63,117 nucleotides of DNA from Candidatus Salinicoccus stercoripullorum (GCA_019113295.1 DXHR01000028.1:1-63117), one strand, 5' to 3'; counted from the stretch's first letter, positions 16,606 through 26,146 are shown. Program-made: numbers and translations. Notes: generated by a model from the letters alone, not told the origin.

Positions 16606-17460
16606 ATGTTGATTGGATATCAGGGAGTCGAAGGGTCGTACAGTGAGCTGGCTTGCAGAAAGTTTGCAGGCGGATCAGAATACCGGATGAAAGGCTACCC
16701 GACCTTCAGGACCCTCGTTACGGCAATGATGGACGGGGAACTCGATTACATTGCACTGCCGGTGGAAAACTCCACAAGCGGGCCGATTACGCGTACCATC
16801 GATCTGATGAAATATCTGGAAGTTTCAGCTGTCCGGGAAGTGTACATCAAAATTGACCATGCGCTGATTATGAAATCCGCTGCGGAAATGTCCGAAATCT
16901 CCACTGTCTACTCCCACCCCGAAGCGCTTGAACAGTGCTATTCCTATTTGAGCGAATATCCGAACATAGAAGTCCGTGAATATACAGACACTGCCGAAGC
17001 GGTGAAGATGGTGAAAGAAGCCGGTGATCCCCGCATCGCCGGAATCGCAGGCAGCCATGCCGCAGCTCTGTATGATATGACCGTCATTCGCAGGAACATC
17101 AGTGACAACCCGCTCAATACCACACGGTTTTTATTCTTCCGCAGGGGTGTGCAGGGCCCGCGGCCGGAAACGAATAAAACATCGCTGTACATCGAATCCG
17201 ATCACAGCACCGGCTCACTGAGCGAAATCCTGAATATTTTCAGCCGGCACGGCATCAATCTGCTGAACCTCACCTCCCGCCCTATCCAGCACAAGCCATT
17301 CTCCTACGGGTTCTTCATCGATGTCGAAAAAGGCAGAGAAGACTCCGTGCTGGCCGAGGCATTGGAGGATATCGGGCAGGTGAGTAAATATATAAATATG
17401 CTGGGCACATATCAGAAAGGCGAGATTCCGTCCTACAAGGGGGTTCTGGTGAATGAGTAG
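16606..17460 (+). CDS. pheA: prephenate dehydratase
   Basis: This 284-aa enzyme converts prephenate to phenylpyruvate, the committed step to phenylalanine, in the cytosol. The catalytic domain (residues 1-180) shows the N-terminal YQGVEGSYSE, the conserved LPVENSTSGPI near residue 50 and NTTRFLFF near residue 173, whose Thr is essential in the family. A C-terminal ACT domain (from about residue 195) has SLSEILNIFSRHGINLLNL and SRPIQ, the usual phenylalanine feedback site. GAGGAG eight bases upstream selects ATG 16606. It is controlled by a Phe attenuator and overlaps the downstream symporter gene by eight bases. Confidence 0.95.
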   Translation: MLIGYQGVEGSYSELACRKFAGGSEYRMKGYPTFRTLVTAMMDGELDYIALPVENSTSGPITRTIDLMKYLEVSAVREVYIKIDHALIMKSAAEMSEISTVYSHPEALEQCYSYLSEYPNIEVREYTDTAEAVKMVKEAGDPRIAGIAGSHAAALYDMTVIRRNISDNPLNTTRFLFFRRGVQGPRPETNKTSLYIESDHSTGSLSEILNIFSRHGINLLNLTSRPIQHKPFSYGFFIDVEKGREDSVLAEALEDIGQVSKYINMLGTYQKGEIPSYKGVLVNE

Positions 17461-18682
17461 TATTTTGACATCCAAAAAGCACCTTTTTACGCGTATTTCA
17501 ATAGGTTTTGCACTGGGAATACTCATGGGAATCCTGCTTCCCGGTTTTTCCATACAGACAAAATTCGTCGGTGATATCTATCTCAATCTGATTCAGATGA
17601 TGATCATACCGGTCATCTTCGTCGCGGTGTCCGGTGGCATCATCAATATTGGCAGCACAGAGGACCTTGGGAGGATCGGGCTTAAAAGTGTGGTTGTTTT
17701 TGTCCTGATGTTCATTGCAACAGCAGCGATCGGCCTGATCATCTCATACATTGTAAGACCGGGGAATCATATAAATATTGATTCCCCCGGTTATGATGAA
17801 GAAGTCACTTCTCCCTCAGTCCAGGATTTCTTCATGAATATTGTTCCCGATAACATATTCCAGGCGATAAGTGACGGAGCCATACTTCCTACCATATTGT
17901 TTACTCTGCTGTTTTCTGTTGCAGTCGTCGCAGTCGGAAAAGAAGCTGAACCCGTCAGGATTTTTCTCAACAGTCTGTCCAAAGTGGTATTCAAGATCCT
18001 TGATTTCATCATGGAACTTACTCCCATCGGCGTGTTTTCGCTGATGGCATTTGCCATTGCCGAATACGGTGCAGCCATATTCTCCGCTCTGGGACTGTAC
18101 ATAATTACAGCCTGGGCAGCATGCATCATCGCTTTCATAATTGTCATGCTGCTGCCGGTCTGGTTATATGCCGGTCTTTCGCCGCTGCAGTTTATAAAAG
18201 GGATTTACAAAGTGTGGCTCGTTTCCCTTTCAACCACAAGTTCAGCTGTCACGCTCCCAACCAATATGCGCGTCAGCATCAATGATTTCAAAGCACCTGA
18301 ATCTATCACAAACTTTGTCGTACCTCTGGGTACAACGATCAATATGGCCGGAGGTGCGATTTCCTTCAGTCTGTTAGCGGTATTTGTCTCCGACTTCTAT
18401 CAGATCCCCCTCAGCGTTCCGGAAGTCATATACCTTGTAGTCATTGCCACCATTCTTAATATGGCAGCGCCCGGAATTCCGGGGGGAGGCATAGTGCTCG
18501 GCGCCTCTTTCCTGACATTGCTCGGACTTCCCATAGAACTGATGGGACCAATCGCCGCCATTTACAGACTTCTCGATATGGCATATACAACTATGAACGT
18601 GACAGGAGATGCAGCAGCAAATCTGTTGATTTCAAAATCGGAAGAAAAACGTATGTACAAAGATAGACGAGTCTCCACATAA
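17453..18682 (+). CDS. DAACS-family amino acid:cation symporter (non-acidic substrate)
   Basis: This 409-aa membrane protein has the GltPh/DctA fold: hairpin 1 with SLSTTSSAVTLP, helix 7 with PLGTTINMAGGAI, hairpin 2 with NMAAPGIPGGGIVLGA, and helix 8 with LDMAYTTMNVTGD. Helix 8 carries Tyr where acidic amino-acid carriers have the carboxylate-binding Arg (GltPh R397), and the sodium-site motif NMDGT is NMAGG. It probably takes a neutral, perhaps aromatic, amino acid (inference). Its ATG lies within the last codons of pheA, so it is translationally coupled and under the same Phe attenuator. Confidence 0.85.
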   Translation: MSSILTSKKHLFTRISIGFALGILMGILLPGFSIQTKFVGDIYLNLIQMMIIPVIFVAVSGGIINIGSTEDLGRIGLKSVVVFVLMFIATAAIGLIISYIVRPGNHINIDSPGYDEEVTSPSVQDFFMNIVPDNIFQAISDGAILPTILFTLLFSVAVVAVGKEAEPVRIFLNSLSKVVFKILDFIMELTPIGVFSLMAFAIAEYGAAIFSALGLYIITAWAACIIAFIIVMLLPVWLYAGLSPLQFIKGIYKVWLVSLSTTSSAVTLPTNMRVSINDFKAPESITNFVVPLGTTINMAGGAISFSLLAVFVSDFYQIPLSVPEVIYLVVIATILNMAAPGIPGGGIVLGASFLTLLGLPIELMGPIAAIYRLLDMAYTTMNVTGDAAANLLISKSEEKRMYKDRRVST

Positions 18683-18735
18683 CAAACATCCTCCCACAAA
18701 AATAAGAGACTCGTACATAAATACTTTAGAAAAAA

Positions 18736-18824
18736 ATAATCCGTACATTAGCTTACCCGGGCATCGCGTAAACCTGTAGTCTTACGCAGATGCTGTCCCC
18801 CCGGGAGTCTAACATACGGATTTT
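18736..18824. other. long structured inverted repeat between convergent genes
   Basis: About 88 bases fold into one extended hairpin: 18738-18745 with 18815-18822, then TTAG with CTAA, CCCGGG with CCCGGG, GCATC with GATGC, and GCGTAA with TTACGC around a 10-nt loop. A-rich and T-rich ends make it terminator-like in both directions, but it is far larger than the other terminators here. Ahead of it, the 9-bp inverted repeat ACGAGTCTC/GAGACTCGT spans 18667-18714. Confidence 0.65.
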
Positions 18825-18887
18825 ATCTGTGATTCATAAATTACACTATCTTCCGGGAGCTTTTGCCCCAGTCATTAATCCTTTCAA

Positions 18888-21800
18888 CTATTTCCGATAC
18901 CTGACGCGGTAGTAAAGGTAGTACAGCGCGGGTGTTGCGACGAGTGACAGTATTGTCGAGAACGCGAGTCCTGCGATTACGGTCACTGCCAACGGTTCGA
19001 ACAGCACATCTCCGGAAAGTGCGACCGGCACGAGTGCGATGATGCTTGTGAATGTTGTCAGCGCAATCGGTTTGAATCTTACCCGGCCGCTTTCGAAAAT
19101 CGCCTGATGGATATCGAAGGCCCCTGCTTTTCGCCTGGCTTCGATGAAGTCGATCAGTACGACGGCGTTCCTGACGACGATCCCGGACAGGGACACCATC
19201 CCCATGATTCCGAGGAAACTGATTGGTGTCCGGGTGATGAAGAGTCCGATGATACCGCCGCTGAGTGCCAGGAAGATGCTGAACACTGTGATGAGCGGCA
19301 TAAGGATTGAATTGAATTCTATGGCGATGACCAGATACACAAGTACCAGTATCACTGAGAATAAAATCCCGATCTCGACGAAGAAATCGGTCTGATCGGA
19401 CGATTCCCCTCCTACTGTGAGTTCTGTCGTTCCGCTGAGACTGTCTTCGAAGTCAGCAATCGCATGGTTCACCTTTTCCTCATCATCTGAAAATACTTGG
19501 AGTTCAGCCGTCCGTTCTCCGTTGCTGTGTTGAATTGAAGGCGTATCTTCCGTCTCTTCAATGTTTACGAAATCAGCCAGCGGATATGTCTCAGGCTGTC
19601 CTTCGCCCGTTTTGACGATGGCCACGTCATCCATCGTGTATTCACCGGAATATTTGAGATTCGTCTCCCTCGAATCCCCGTCCACGATGATTTCCTGGAT
19701 TGGAATACCTTCTGAGATCATGTTCAGTTCATTCTTCACCTGGGAGATGGATACGTCTTTCTCTTCAAGTGCCGCATAGTCGATGCTGTAATTCGTGGTC
19801 CGGACCGGACTTCCTATATTGGAGGTGACGATGGCCCCTTCGGATTCAAGGGATTCCGTCAACCGATCCACTCCCTCATTCAAGGTATCCAGATCCTCCT
19901 CGAAGAGTTCGACAGTGACCGGTGCACTTGCCGGCGGCCCCTGGATGATCGTTGTCATGAAAATCGTGGCTTCCGGAAATTCCTCACGGACCTCGTTCTC
20001 ATATTCATTGATGGTTTCAGATGCGCTCATCTGTTCTTTATCTATCTCAAGCGCAATCTGTGCCGTGTTCGGCCCCGGCTGGTCAAGTGAGGCACCGAAC
20101 AGGTTCGGCAGCCCGTCCCCTGTGAATAAAGAAGCCGATTCCACATGTTCCATCTCCCCAGTCAAATAGGACAGTACAGCCTGCGCATCTTCATGCGTTT
20201 TTTCGATTGTCTGCCCCTCATCGAATATCAGGTCGAGGGTCACTTCCGACCGGTCCGCCTCCGGGAAGAATTCAAATGGTGTGAAGCGGATCAGCCCGAC
20301 AGAAAACACTGCGACGATAAGCACTGCAAGAAATGTAAGCAGCGGACGCTTTATGATTTTGGGAAGGATCTTATCCGCATAGAAGTTACTGCACCATGTG
20401 AAGGCTCTGCCGATTAGTCCCGGATGTCCCGGCATCTTCTTTTTGACGATCAGATACCGGACCGCCGGCACGAATGTCAGTGCAAGCACGGTCGATACGA
20501 TCATCGTTGATATCAGTATGCTTGGCAGCGCCTTGATGAAATCACCGTTGGCTCCGGACAGGAAAAGCAGCGGTGAAAATGTGAAAACGATCGCAAGCGT
20601 CGATGCAACAACAGACGGAGCAACTTCCTTCACGCCGTTGTAGACGGCCTCAAGCCGCCTGTCCCCGAGCGCAAACCGCCGTTCTATGTTGTCGTTGACC
20701 ACAATCGAATCATCAACCAATATACCGAGCGCAATGATCAGACCGATAACGGAAATCTGGTTGAGATCGACACCCATCCACGGGATAGGAGCCAGCCCTA
20801 TAAGCACCGACAGGAACACAGTGACCATCACAGTGGCAGAGCCGAACCATGACATTCCGAGGGATGTACCGACGATGACCGCAAGCAGCGCGATGGCAAG
20901 TGATGTATACAGTCCGACGAATATATCCTCGACATTCTCACGTTCGGAGGAGATGTTATCCACTGTTATATTTCCAGGCATCTCTCCGAATCTGTCATCA
21001 ATAACAGACTCGACATTTTCTGAGACAGAAGGCACATCTTCTCCCGGTGCCAAAAAAACAGTGAAGGAAACCGCAGGTTCCCCTTCATATTCCACGATGT
21101 CCTCCGGCTGATTCTGTACTTCGGCGACTTCAGCCACCTCCTCAAGAGGTATGTCATCACCGATCCTCACCTGCTCAAGGACTTCAACCGGTTCCCTGTC
21201 CTTGAATGACAGGCGGATGGTCTCATCGCCTTCCGTCTCCTGTCCAAGTATTACCGGATTCAGGGATTGTTCAATCTCATTCATGATTTCATTCGGGTTC
21301 AGCTGGTTTTCAGCCATGGCATCCCAGTCCAGCTGAATCTCATACTTATAGTCCTCATAGCCTTTCAGCGTGACACTGTCGACGCCGTCCATCTGGGAAA
21401 CTTCCTGCTCCAGCTTCTCGAGGCTGCTTCTTGCCCCGTCCAGGTTTGTCCTGTCATCACTGTGGATCTGATAGCTGAGGAGCGGGAAGTTGTTGCTCAG
21501 CGATTCCACTTCCGGTTCTGCGGCATTTTCCGGCAGGCCGCTGCCGAGTCCTCCCACGACGTTGTTGATGTCATTCAGTACATCATCCGGATTGCTGCCG
21601 TCCGCAAGCTGAAGTGTGATGACGGAAACATCATCCTGCGACACCGAGGACACATCCTCAAGTCCTTCCACACCGAAAATTTCCGATTCGATGAGATTTG
21701 TGACATTCGTCTCCACATCCGTCTTGTCCGCCCCGGGCCATGCCGTCGTGACATTGACAAGATTGACTTCGGTCTCGGGGATTTCACGCTGCTCGATCGT

Positions 21801-21893
21801 CAGAAATGTATATACGCCCAAAACTGAAACTGTGAATATCAGTATGATGAACAGAAGACTTCTCGTCAGCAGTATTTCATAAAGCTTCTTCAT
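18888..21893 (-). CDS. RND-family efflux transporter
   Basis: This 1001-aa protein is an RND permease of the AcrB/SwrC type, with a helix at each half start, two large extracellular loops and 12 predicted helices. The proton-relay aspartate pair is seen in IALGILVDDSIVVNDNIERR (helix 4). Gram-positive relatives such as SwrC and FarE export lipopeptides or fatty acids, which is the best guess for its role. No membrane-fusion partner or TetR regulator lies next to it. GAGGAAA precedes the ATG. It follows a 51-aa membrane protein gene by 27 bases and probably shares its transcript. Confidence 0.93.
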   Translation of the reverse strand: MKKLYEILLTRSLLFIILIFTVSVLGVYTFLTIEQREIPETEVNLVNVTTAWPGADKTDVETNVTNLIESEIFGVEGLEDVSSVSQDDVSVITLQLADGSNPDDVLNDINNVVGGLGSGLPENAAEPEVESLSNNFPLLSYQIHSDDRTNLDGARSSLEKLEQEVSQMDGVDSVTLKGYEDYKYEIQLDWDAMAENQLNPNEIMNEIEQSLNPVILGQETEGDETIRLSFKDREPVEVLEQVRIGDDIPLEEVAEVAEVQNQPEDIVEYEGEPAVSFTVFLAPGEDVPSVSENVESVIDDRFGEMPGNITVDNISSERENVEDIFVGLYTSLAIALLAVIVGTSLGMSWFGSATVMVTVFLSVLIGLAPIPWMGVDLNQISVIGLIIALGILVDDSIVVNDNIERRFALGDRRLEAVYNGVKEVAPSVVASTLAIVFTFSPLLFLSGANGDFIKALPSILISTMIVSTVLALTFVPAVRYLIVKKKMPGHPGLIGRAFTWCSNFYADKILPKIIKRPLLTFLAVLIVAVFSVGLIRFTPFEFFPEADRSEVTLDLIFDEGQTIEKTHEDAQAVLSYLTGEMEHVESASLFTGDGLPNLFGASLDQPGPNTAQIALEIDKEQMSASETINEYENEVREEFPEATIFMTTIIQGPPASAPVTVELFEEDLDTLNEGVDRLTESLESEGAIVTSNIGSPVRTTNYSIDYAALEEKDVSISQVKNELNMISEGIPIQEIIVDGDSRETNLKYSGEYTMDDVAIVKTGEGQPETYPLADFVNIEETEDTPSIQHSNGERTAELQVFSDDEEKVNHAIADFEDSLSGTTELTVGGESSDQTDFFVEIGILFSVILVLVYLVIAIEFNSILMPLITVFSIFLALSGGIIGLFITRTPISFLGIMGMVSLSGIVVRNAVVLIDFIEARRKAGAFDIHQAIFESGRVRFKPIALTTFTSIIALVPVALSGDVLFEPLAVTVIAGLAFSTILSLVATPALYYLYYRVRYRK

Positions 21894-21920
21894 CTGATTT
21901 CCTCATTCCATTTTCTTTTA

Positions 21921-22076
21921 TTATAACTCCGAGCCGTACGTAATATAAATTCCGGCGACGAATAAAAAGAACACGGCAAAATAACCGGGTATTGTCAGCG
22001 CATCAGGCAGGAATGTCTGTGTACCGAACATGATGAGCGTCCCCAGTCCGAAACAGATTGCTGCTGCCACTTTCAT
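21921..22076 (-). CDS. small two-helix membrane protein (51 aa)
   Basis: A 51-codon gene sits between the nitroreductase and RND genes on the same strand, with gaps of 21 and 27 bases. GGAGG is seven bases before its ATG. The protein has two hydrophobic segments: residues 3-18 (VAAAICFGLGTLIMF) and residues 30-46 (PGYFAVFFLFVAGIYIT). It has no recognised family. The position suggests co-expression with the RND exporter and possibly an accessory role like the small AcrZ protein of E. coli, but that is only inference. Confidence 0.7.
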   Translation of the reverse strand: MKVAAAICFGLGTLIMFGTQTFLPDALTIPGYFAVFFLFVAGIYITYGSEL

Positions 22077-22097
22077 AAAAAATCCTCCGCTCTGTTT

Positions 22098-22679
22098 TTA
22101 CAAATCGTCGCTGTCGATCCATGACGTCTTTTCATCAAAAGGGATCCGTTTGACATTGTTTTTCGTCATATCAGGTTCGCCCACAAAAACAAGCCCCAAA
22201 ATCTCCTCATCCTCCAGGAGCCCAAAGTGTTCCTTCACCTGCAGTGTATTGTAGATCGGGCCGCTCCGCCAAATTGCACCGAGTCCGAGCGAGTGCGCCG
22301 TGAGCAGCATATTCTGGGTGGCTGCTGCGACCGCGCAGACATCCTCTATGTAGATCGCCTTCGGATTATCAGACGGGGACAGGGCAACTACGATCACCGT
22401 CGGGGCGGCGAAAGGCTTTTTGCTGATCTTCTCTATGCGTTTTTTCCCTTCCGCGGATTCAGGATCATCCACTCTGCCACGGGCAACCTCTCTGAGCACA
22501 CGGGACAACGGTTTTCTGCCCTCCCCGCTCAGCACGAAAAATTTCCAGGGTTCCGTGCGGTGGTGATTCGGCGCCCATACCGCCGACTCGAGCATCGTCT
22601 CTATCTTTTCCCTTTCAACCGGCGTGTCCTTCACTCTGCCCAGACTGCGCCGTCCTCTGATTGCTTCTGTTATGTCCAT
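22098..22679 (-). CDS. nitroreductase family protein
   Basis: This 193-aa flavoprotein fits the NAD(P)H nitroreductase fold of the YdjA/TM1586-like single-domain group. FMN-contacting elements are IRGRRSLGRVKD at the N-terminus, the region WAPNHHRTEPWKFFVLSG, and the late GLGAIWRSGPIYN. GGAG at proper spacing picks the ATG at 22679 over a GTG two codons earlier. It starts 27 bases after the M20 hydrolase stop, so M20 hydrolase, nitroreductase, small protein and RND exporter may form one operon. The natural substrate is unknown. Confidence 0.92.
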   Translation of the reverse strand: MDITEAIRGRRSLGRVKDTPVEREKIETMLESAVWAPNHHRTEPWKFFVLSGEGRKPLSRVLREVARGRVDDPESAEGKKRIEKISKKPFAAPTVIVVALSPSDNPKAIYIEDVCAVAAATQNMLLTAHSLGLGAIWRSGPIYNTLQVKEHFGLLEDEEILGLVFVGEPDMTKNNVKRIPFDEKTSWIDSDDL

Positions 22680-22706
22680 AATCACTGCTCCTCAATTTTT
22701 ATACTT

Positions 22707-23873
22707 TCAGAGTACCAGACTTCTCGCGACTTCAACAAAATAAAGGGAGCCTTTCTCTAGTGCTTCCTCATCAACAGTAAATTTGGGATGATGAAGCGGA
22801 TAGGACTGCCCCATATCCCTGTTGTGCACCCCGATGAACTGCATCGATGCAGGGACTGCTTGTGAAAATGAGGAAAAATCCTCGGTGCCGAAAATCGGCT
22901 GTTCAATTTCGATCAGCTTATCAGTATCGAATATCTTTCCAGCGGCGTTCCGCGTCACTTCCACCGCTTCACTCCTGTTGAATACGGATGGGTATCCAAT
23001 GTCCCAGTCTATCGTGTACTCCGCCCGGTGTGCTGCCGTCACGCCTTTGAGAACATGTTCCAGTTCCTCGCGTGCCCGTACTCGCGCGGCTTCGTCTATC
23101 GAGCGTATTGTACCGCCGATTTCGACATATTCAGGGATGACGTTCATCGCATCGCCGCCGTGGAAATTGGTAACTGAGATGACAGGCACTTTGTGCGGCG
23201 ATATCTTGCGTGAGACGATTGTCTGCAGACTCATCGTGAACTCCGAGCCGGTGATGATCGGATCGACAGTCTCATCCGGACTCGCAGCATGTCCGCCTCT
23301 GCCCGTTATCCGTATGCGGAAATCATCCGCCGAAGCACAGAATGCGCCTTCCCTGACAGCGAAATATCCAGTTTCATAATCAGGGGACACGTGGAGGGCG
23401 AAAGCGTAATCCACCCCGTCTGCCACACCGAGATCGACAAGTTCATGGGCGCCGCCCGGGAAGTCTTCCTCGGCATGCTGGAAGATGAACCTGATTTCCC
23501 CGTCCATTTCACTGCGCATACTTGAGAGTTCACGCGCCGCCCCGAGCAGCATGGCAGCATGGGCATCGTGTCCGCAAGCATGCATCACACCCGGTTTTTC
23601 CGATGCATACTCCGCGCCCGTCTCCTCCTTTACAGGCAGCGCATCGATATCCGCCCGGAGAAGTATTACCGGGCCATCGGTTTTCGTCCCTCTGAGCACT
23701 CCCAACACGCTCGTTTCTGTCGGTCTCGTCACTTCAATACCGTCGAATGTCCTTAGTACCTCTGCAATATACTTCGATGTTTCATATTCTTTATATGAAA
23801 GTTCCGGATTTCTGTGAAAATGTCTCCGCCAGTCGATCAGTGATTGTTTAAGATTCTTCGTTTCCGTTGTCAT
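22707..23873 (-). CDS. M20D family amidohydrolase
   Basis: This 388-aa metallopeptidase-like protein belongs to the M20D group (hippurate, N-acyl-amino-acid or IAA-conjugate hydrolases). Metal and catalytic motifs are HACGHDAHAAMLLG near residue 98 and QHAEEDFPGGAHELV near residue 133; the substrate loop GRGGHAASPDETVDPI is also typical. GGAGGGG selects ATG 23873; the ATG five codons upstream overlaps that site. It would hydrolyse the amide bond of an N-acylated amino acid in the cytosol; which one cannot be read from sequence. Confidence 0.93.
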   Translation of the reverse strand: MTTETKNLKQSLIDWRRHFHRNPELSYKEYETSKYIAEVLRTFDGIEVTRPTETSVLGVLRGTKTDGPVILLRADIDALPVKEETGAEYASEKPGVMHACGHDAHAAMLLGAARELSSMRSEMDGEIRFIFQHAEEDFPGGAHELVDLGVADGVDYAFALHVSPDYETGYFAVREGAFCASADDFRIRITGRGGHAASPDETVDPIITGSEFTMSLQTIVSRKISPHKVPVISVTNFHGGDAMNVIPEYVEIGGTIRSIDEAARVRAREELEHVLKGVTAAHRAEYTIDWDIGYPSVFNRSEAVEVTRNAAGKIFDTDKLIEIEQPIFGTEDFSSFSQAVPASMQFIGVHNRDMGQSYPLHHPKFTVDEEALEKGSLYFVEVARSLVL

Positions 23874-24006
23874 GAATTTCCCCTCCAAATGGTTCTTATC
23901 CTACAGTATACTAAAGCCGTGCAAATTAAATAAGGCCGAGTTGCCAATAATCCGGCTCTCATATAAAATAGCTTAGTATCAATAAAAATTAAAGGAGATG
24001 GAAGTT

Positions 24007-24930
24007 TTGATAATGCTGATTATTCTGGGAGCCATCGCAGGGTCGCTCATCCCGGTCCAGACTTCCATCAACAACCGGCTGGCCGTATTCACCCGGTCGG
24101 TCTTCCTGTCGTCATTCTATTCTTTTCTCGTCGGCACTCTCATGCTTGTCCTTTTCAATCTTTTCGCCAACCCGGAAAAACTCTCGCCATCCTATATGAT
24201 GGATCAGGATATTTCATACATATGGTTTGTCGGCGGCCTGATGGGGGTCATCTATCTGACCGGCAACGTCCTGCTCCTGCCCAAGATCGGCGCGGCACTT
24301 ACAGTGATCATGACGGTGGCCGGACAGATGGTCATCGGCCTCCTGATCGATACGTTCGGCTGGTTTGACGCCGATATACAGCCCATCAACATTTTCAGGG
24401 TGCTCGGCATCATCATCATGATTGCAGGTATCATTTTCATGAATTACAAGAAGAAAAGTGCGCGTCAAGCGGAGGAGTCATCGAACATCTGGCTCGCATT
24501 CGGCCTGTTCACCGGTGCCATGCCGCCCATCCAGACCGCTGTAAACAGCGCACTCCGGCATGAAGTCGATTCGTTCTTTTTTGCATCCCTCGTATCCTTC
24601 ATCGTCGGGGCTGCCGCACTGCTCATACTGTCACTGATCATCGCCAGGCACATCCGCTTCGTCACATACGACCACACAATTGGCAGCATCAGACCGTGGC
24701 ATTTCATCGGCGGGGCACTTGGCGCGCTCTACGTCACGACCAACATCGTCCTCATGCCGCACCTCGGTGCCACACTGACGCTGATGACCGTCATCTTCGG
24801 ACAGATGCTTATGGGACTGCTCATCGATCACTTCGGGCTCCTCGGCATCCATAAAAACCCGATCGATACGAGAAGGATCACCGGAGTCATCATGATTCTG
24901 TCCGGCATCGTACTGCTTCAGATGTTCTGA
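24007..24930 (+). CDS. DMT-family transporter, duplicated DUF606/YdcZ
   Basis: This 307-aa membrane protein consists of two tandem YdcZ (DUF606) halves of about 145 residues, each with five helices. The halves repeat the same landmarks: PVQTSINNRL against PPIQTAVNSAL, and AGQMVIGLLIDTFG against FGQMLMGLLIDHFG. Single YdcZ proteins act as pairs, so this is the fused form of that dimer. The function of the family is poorly known. The TTG start is best spaced behind AAAGGAG; an ATG two codons later is the alternative. A strong terminator follows. Confidence 0.88.
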   Translation: MIMLIILGAIAGSLIPVQTSINNRLAVFTRSVFLSSFYSFLVGTLMLVLFNLFANPEKLSPSYMMDQDISYIWFVGGLMGVIYLTGNVLLLPKIGAALTVIMTVAGQMVIGLLIDTFGWFDADIQPINIFRVLGIIIMIAGIIFMNYKKKSARQAEESSNIWLAFGLFTGAMPPIQTAVNSALRHEVDSFFFASLVSFIVGAAALLILSLIIARHIRFVTYDHTIGSIRPWHFIGGALGALYVTTNIVLMPHLGATLTLMTVIFGQMLMGLLIDHFGLLGIHKNPIDTRRITGVIMILSGIVLLQMF

Positions 24931-24934
24931 ACGC

Positions 24935-24969
24935 AAAGAGGGCGGCCCGACTTGGGCCGCCCTCTTTTT
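24935..24969. terminator. bidirectional terminator
   Basis: AAAGAGGGCGGCCC pairs with GGGCCGCCCTCTTT around a short loop, with A and T runs outside. It separates the DMT and TDT transporter genes. Confidence 0.95.
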
Positions 24970-26005
24970 ACATCCTTCTCAACTGTTTTCTCATAAGGCT
25001 GAATACCATCCCAACCAAGATGGCCAGCCACACGCCGATGGCTGCAAATATCGTGGTGTATGGAATGATCATCAGAAATCCAAGATCCAGTGCGATGGAG
25101 AGTTTCGTCGTACCGACGGTATACATGGCGATCGGGAAAGCCATGCCCCACATCTGAGGATCATAGGTGAACGGATAATGGTTTACAATATGGCGCCATA
25201 CACCGAGCGCGATGAGCAGTGGTATCCACCATGTTCCAAGTACCCAGTAGAACAGGGTGAAGCCTTTGATGAACACGCTTAGCTCCCTGACCAGTGCGGA
25301 GTCCGTGCCGTAGATCATGAGGACAGAGCCGGCGAGTGTCGTGATGGCCAGTGCACCCATGTTGATCCAGTACGGCGGTGCGAGCGACATCGCCTCCACT
25401 TTCAGGAACATCAGCCTGTAGAATATGAATGCGATGATATTCAGGTAAAGCATGCAGCCGAGCAGGAAGTGGCAGAGTGATATGAACAGTATGATGTCGC
25501 TGTACGCGCCCATGCCGGAAGCGACCAGTGTCCCGAGCACGGCGATGGATTGCGTGGAAACGACGGCCAGCAGCCATCCGCCGTTTACCGCCTCTTCTAT
25601 CACCGGCTTCACCTTTTTGATGATGATGATGGTGAAAAACGTATACATCAATACTGCCCAGAGGAAAAATGCCACGCTCCAGAATATGAATCCCCATACA
25701 TAAAGCCCTTTGATGACCACCAGCTGGCTGCCGAGGACCTCGGTGCTGGCGATCAATGTGAAGAATCCCGGGCCTTTGCTGTGGTCCCCTACATCGGCGA
25801 GGAATTCACCGGTATTGAGCGTAAGCCGTATGATATTCAGTGCGAGCAGGATTACATATATGAATAGATTGAAGTATATGAGCGCTTCCGCAACGATGGG
25901 GAGCCCCAGATACCAGCATGAAAGCGACAATGCGCCTGTCGCCATGACCATCGCAAAATATCCCGGGAACAGGTTGCGAGACTGACGCCTGAAAAAATTC
26001 AACAC
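24968..26005 (-). CDS. TDT-family transporter (TehA/SLAC1-like)
   Basis: This 345-aa protein has about ten membrane helices and belongs to the tellurite-resistance/dicarboxylate transporter family, whose members include TehA, the malate carrier Mae1, the sulfite pump Ssu1 and plant SLAC1 anion channels. Family marks are NLFPGYFAMVMATGALS at the N-terminus and NGGWLLAVVSTQSIAVLG in the middle. Substrate could be sulfite, a small organic anion or tellurite-related; it is not resolved. The GTG at 26005 is well spaced from AAAGAG, better than a GTG three codons earlier. Confidence 0.87.
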   Translation of the reverse strand: MLNFFRRQSRNLFPGYFAMVMATGALSLSCWYLGLPIVAEALIYFNLFIYVILLALNIIRLTLNTGEFLADVGDHSKGPGFFTLIASTEVLGSQLVVIKGLYVWGFIFWSVAFFLWAVLMYTFFTIIIIKKVKPVIEEAVNGGWLLAVVSTQSIAVLGTLVASGMGAYSDIILFISLCHFLLGCMLYLNIIAFIFYRLMFLKVEAMSLAPPYWINMGALAITTLAGSVLMIYGTDSALVRELSVFIKGFTLFYWVLGTWWIPLLIALGVWRHIVNHYPFTYDPQMWGMAFPIAMYTVGTTKLSIALDLGFLMIIPYTTIFAAIGVWLAILVGMVFSLMRKQLRRM

Positions 26006-26146
26006 GGTACCCACTCTTTCTGTCCTTATTTATAAAAAGTTTAACCTACTTATGATATCCAACTTTTTAATTTTTTTCAATTTGCCATCATTTGAAAATA
26101 AAAACTGCCACCATAAAAAGATGACAGTGTTGAACATCTATAGGAT

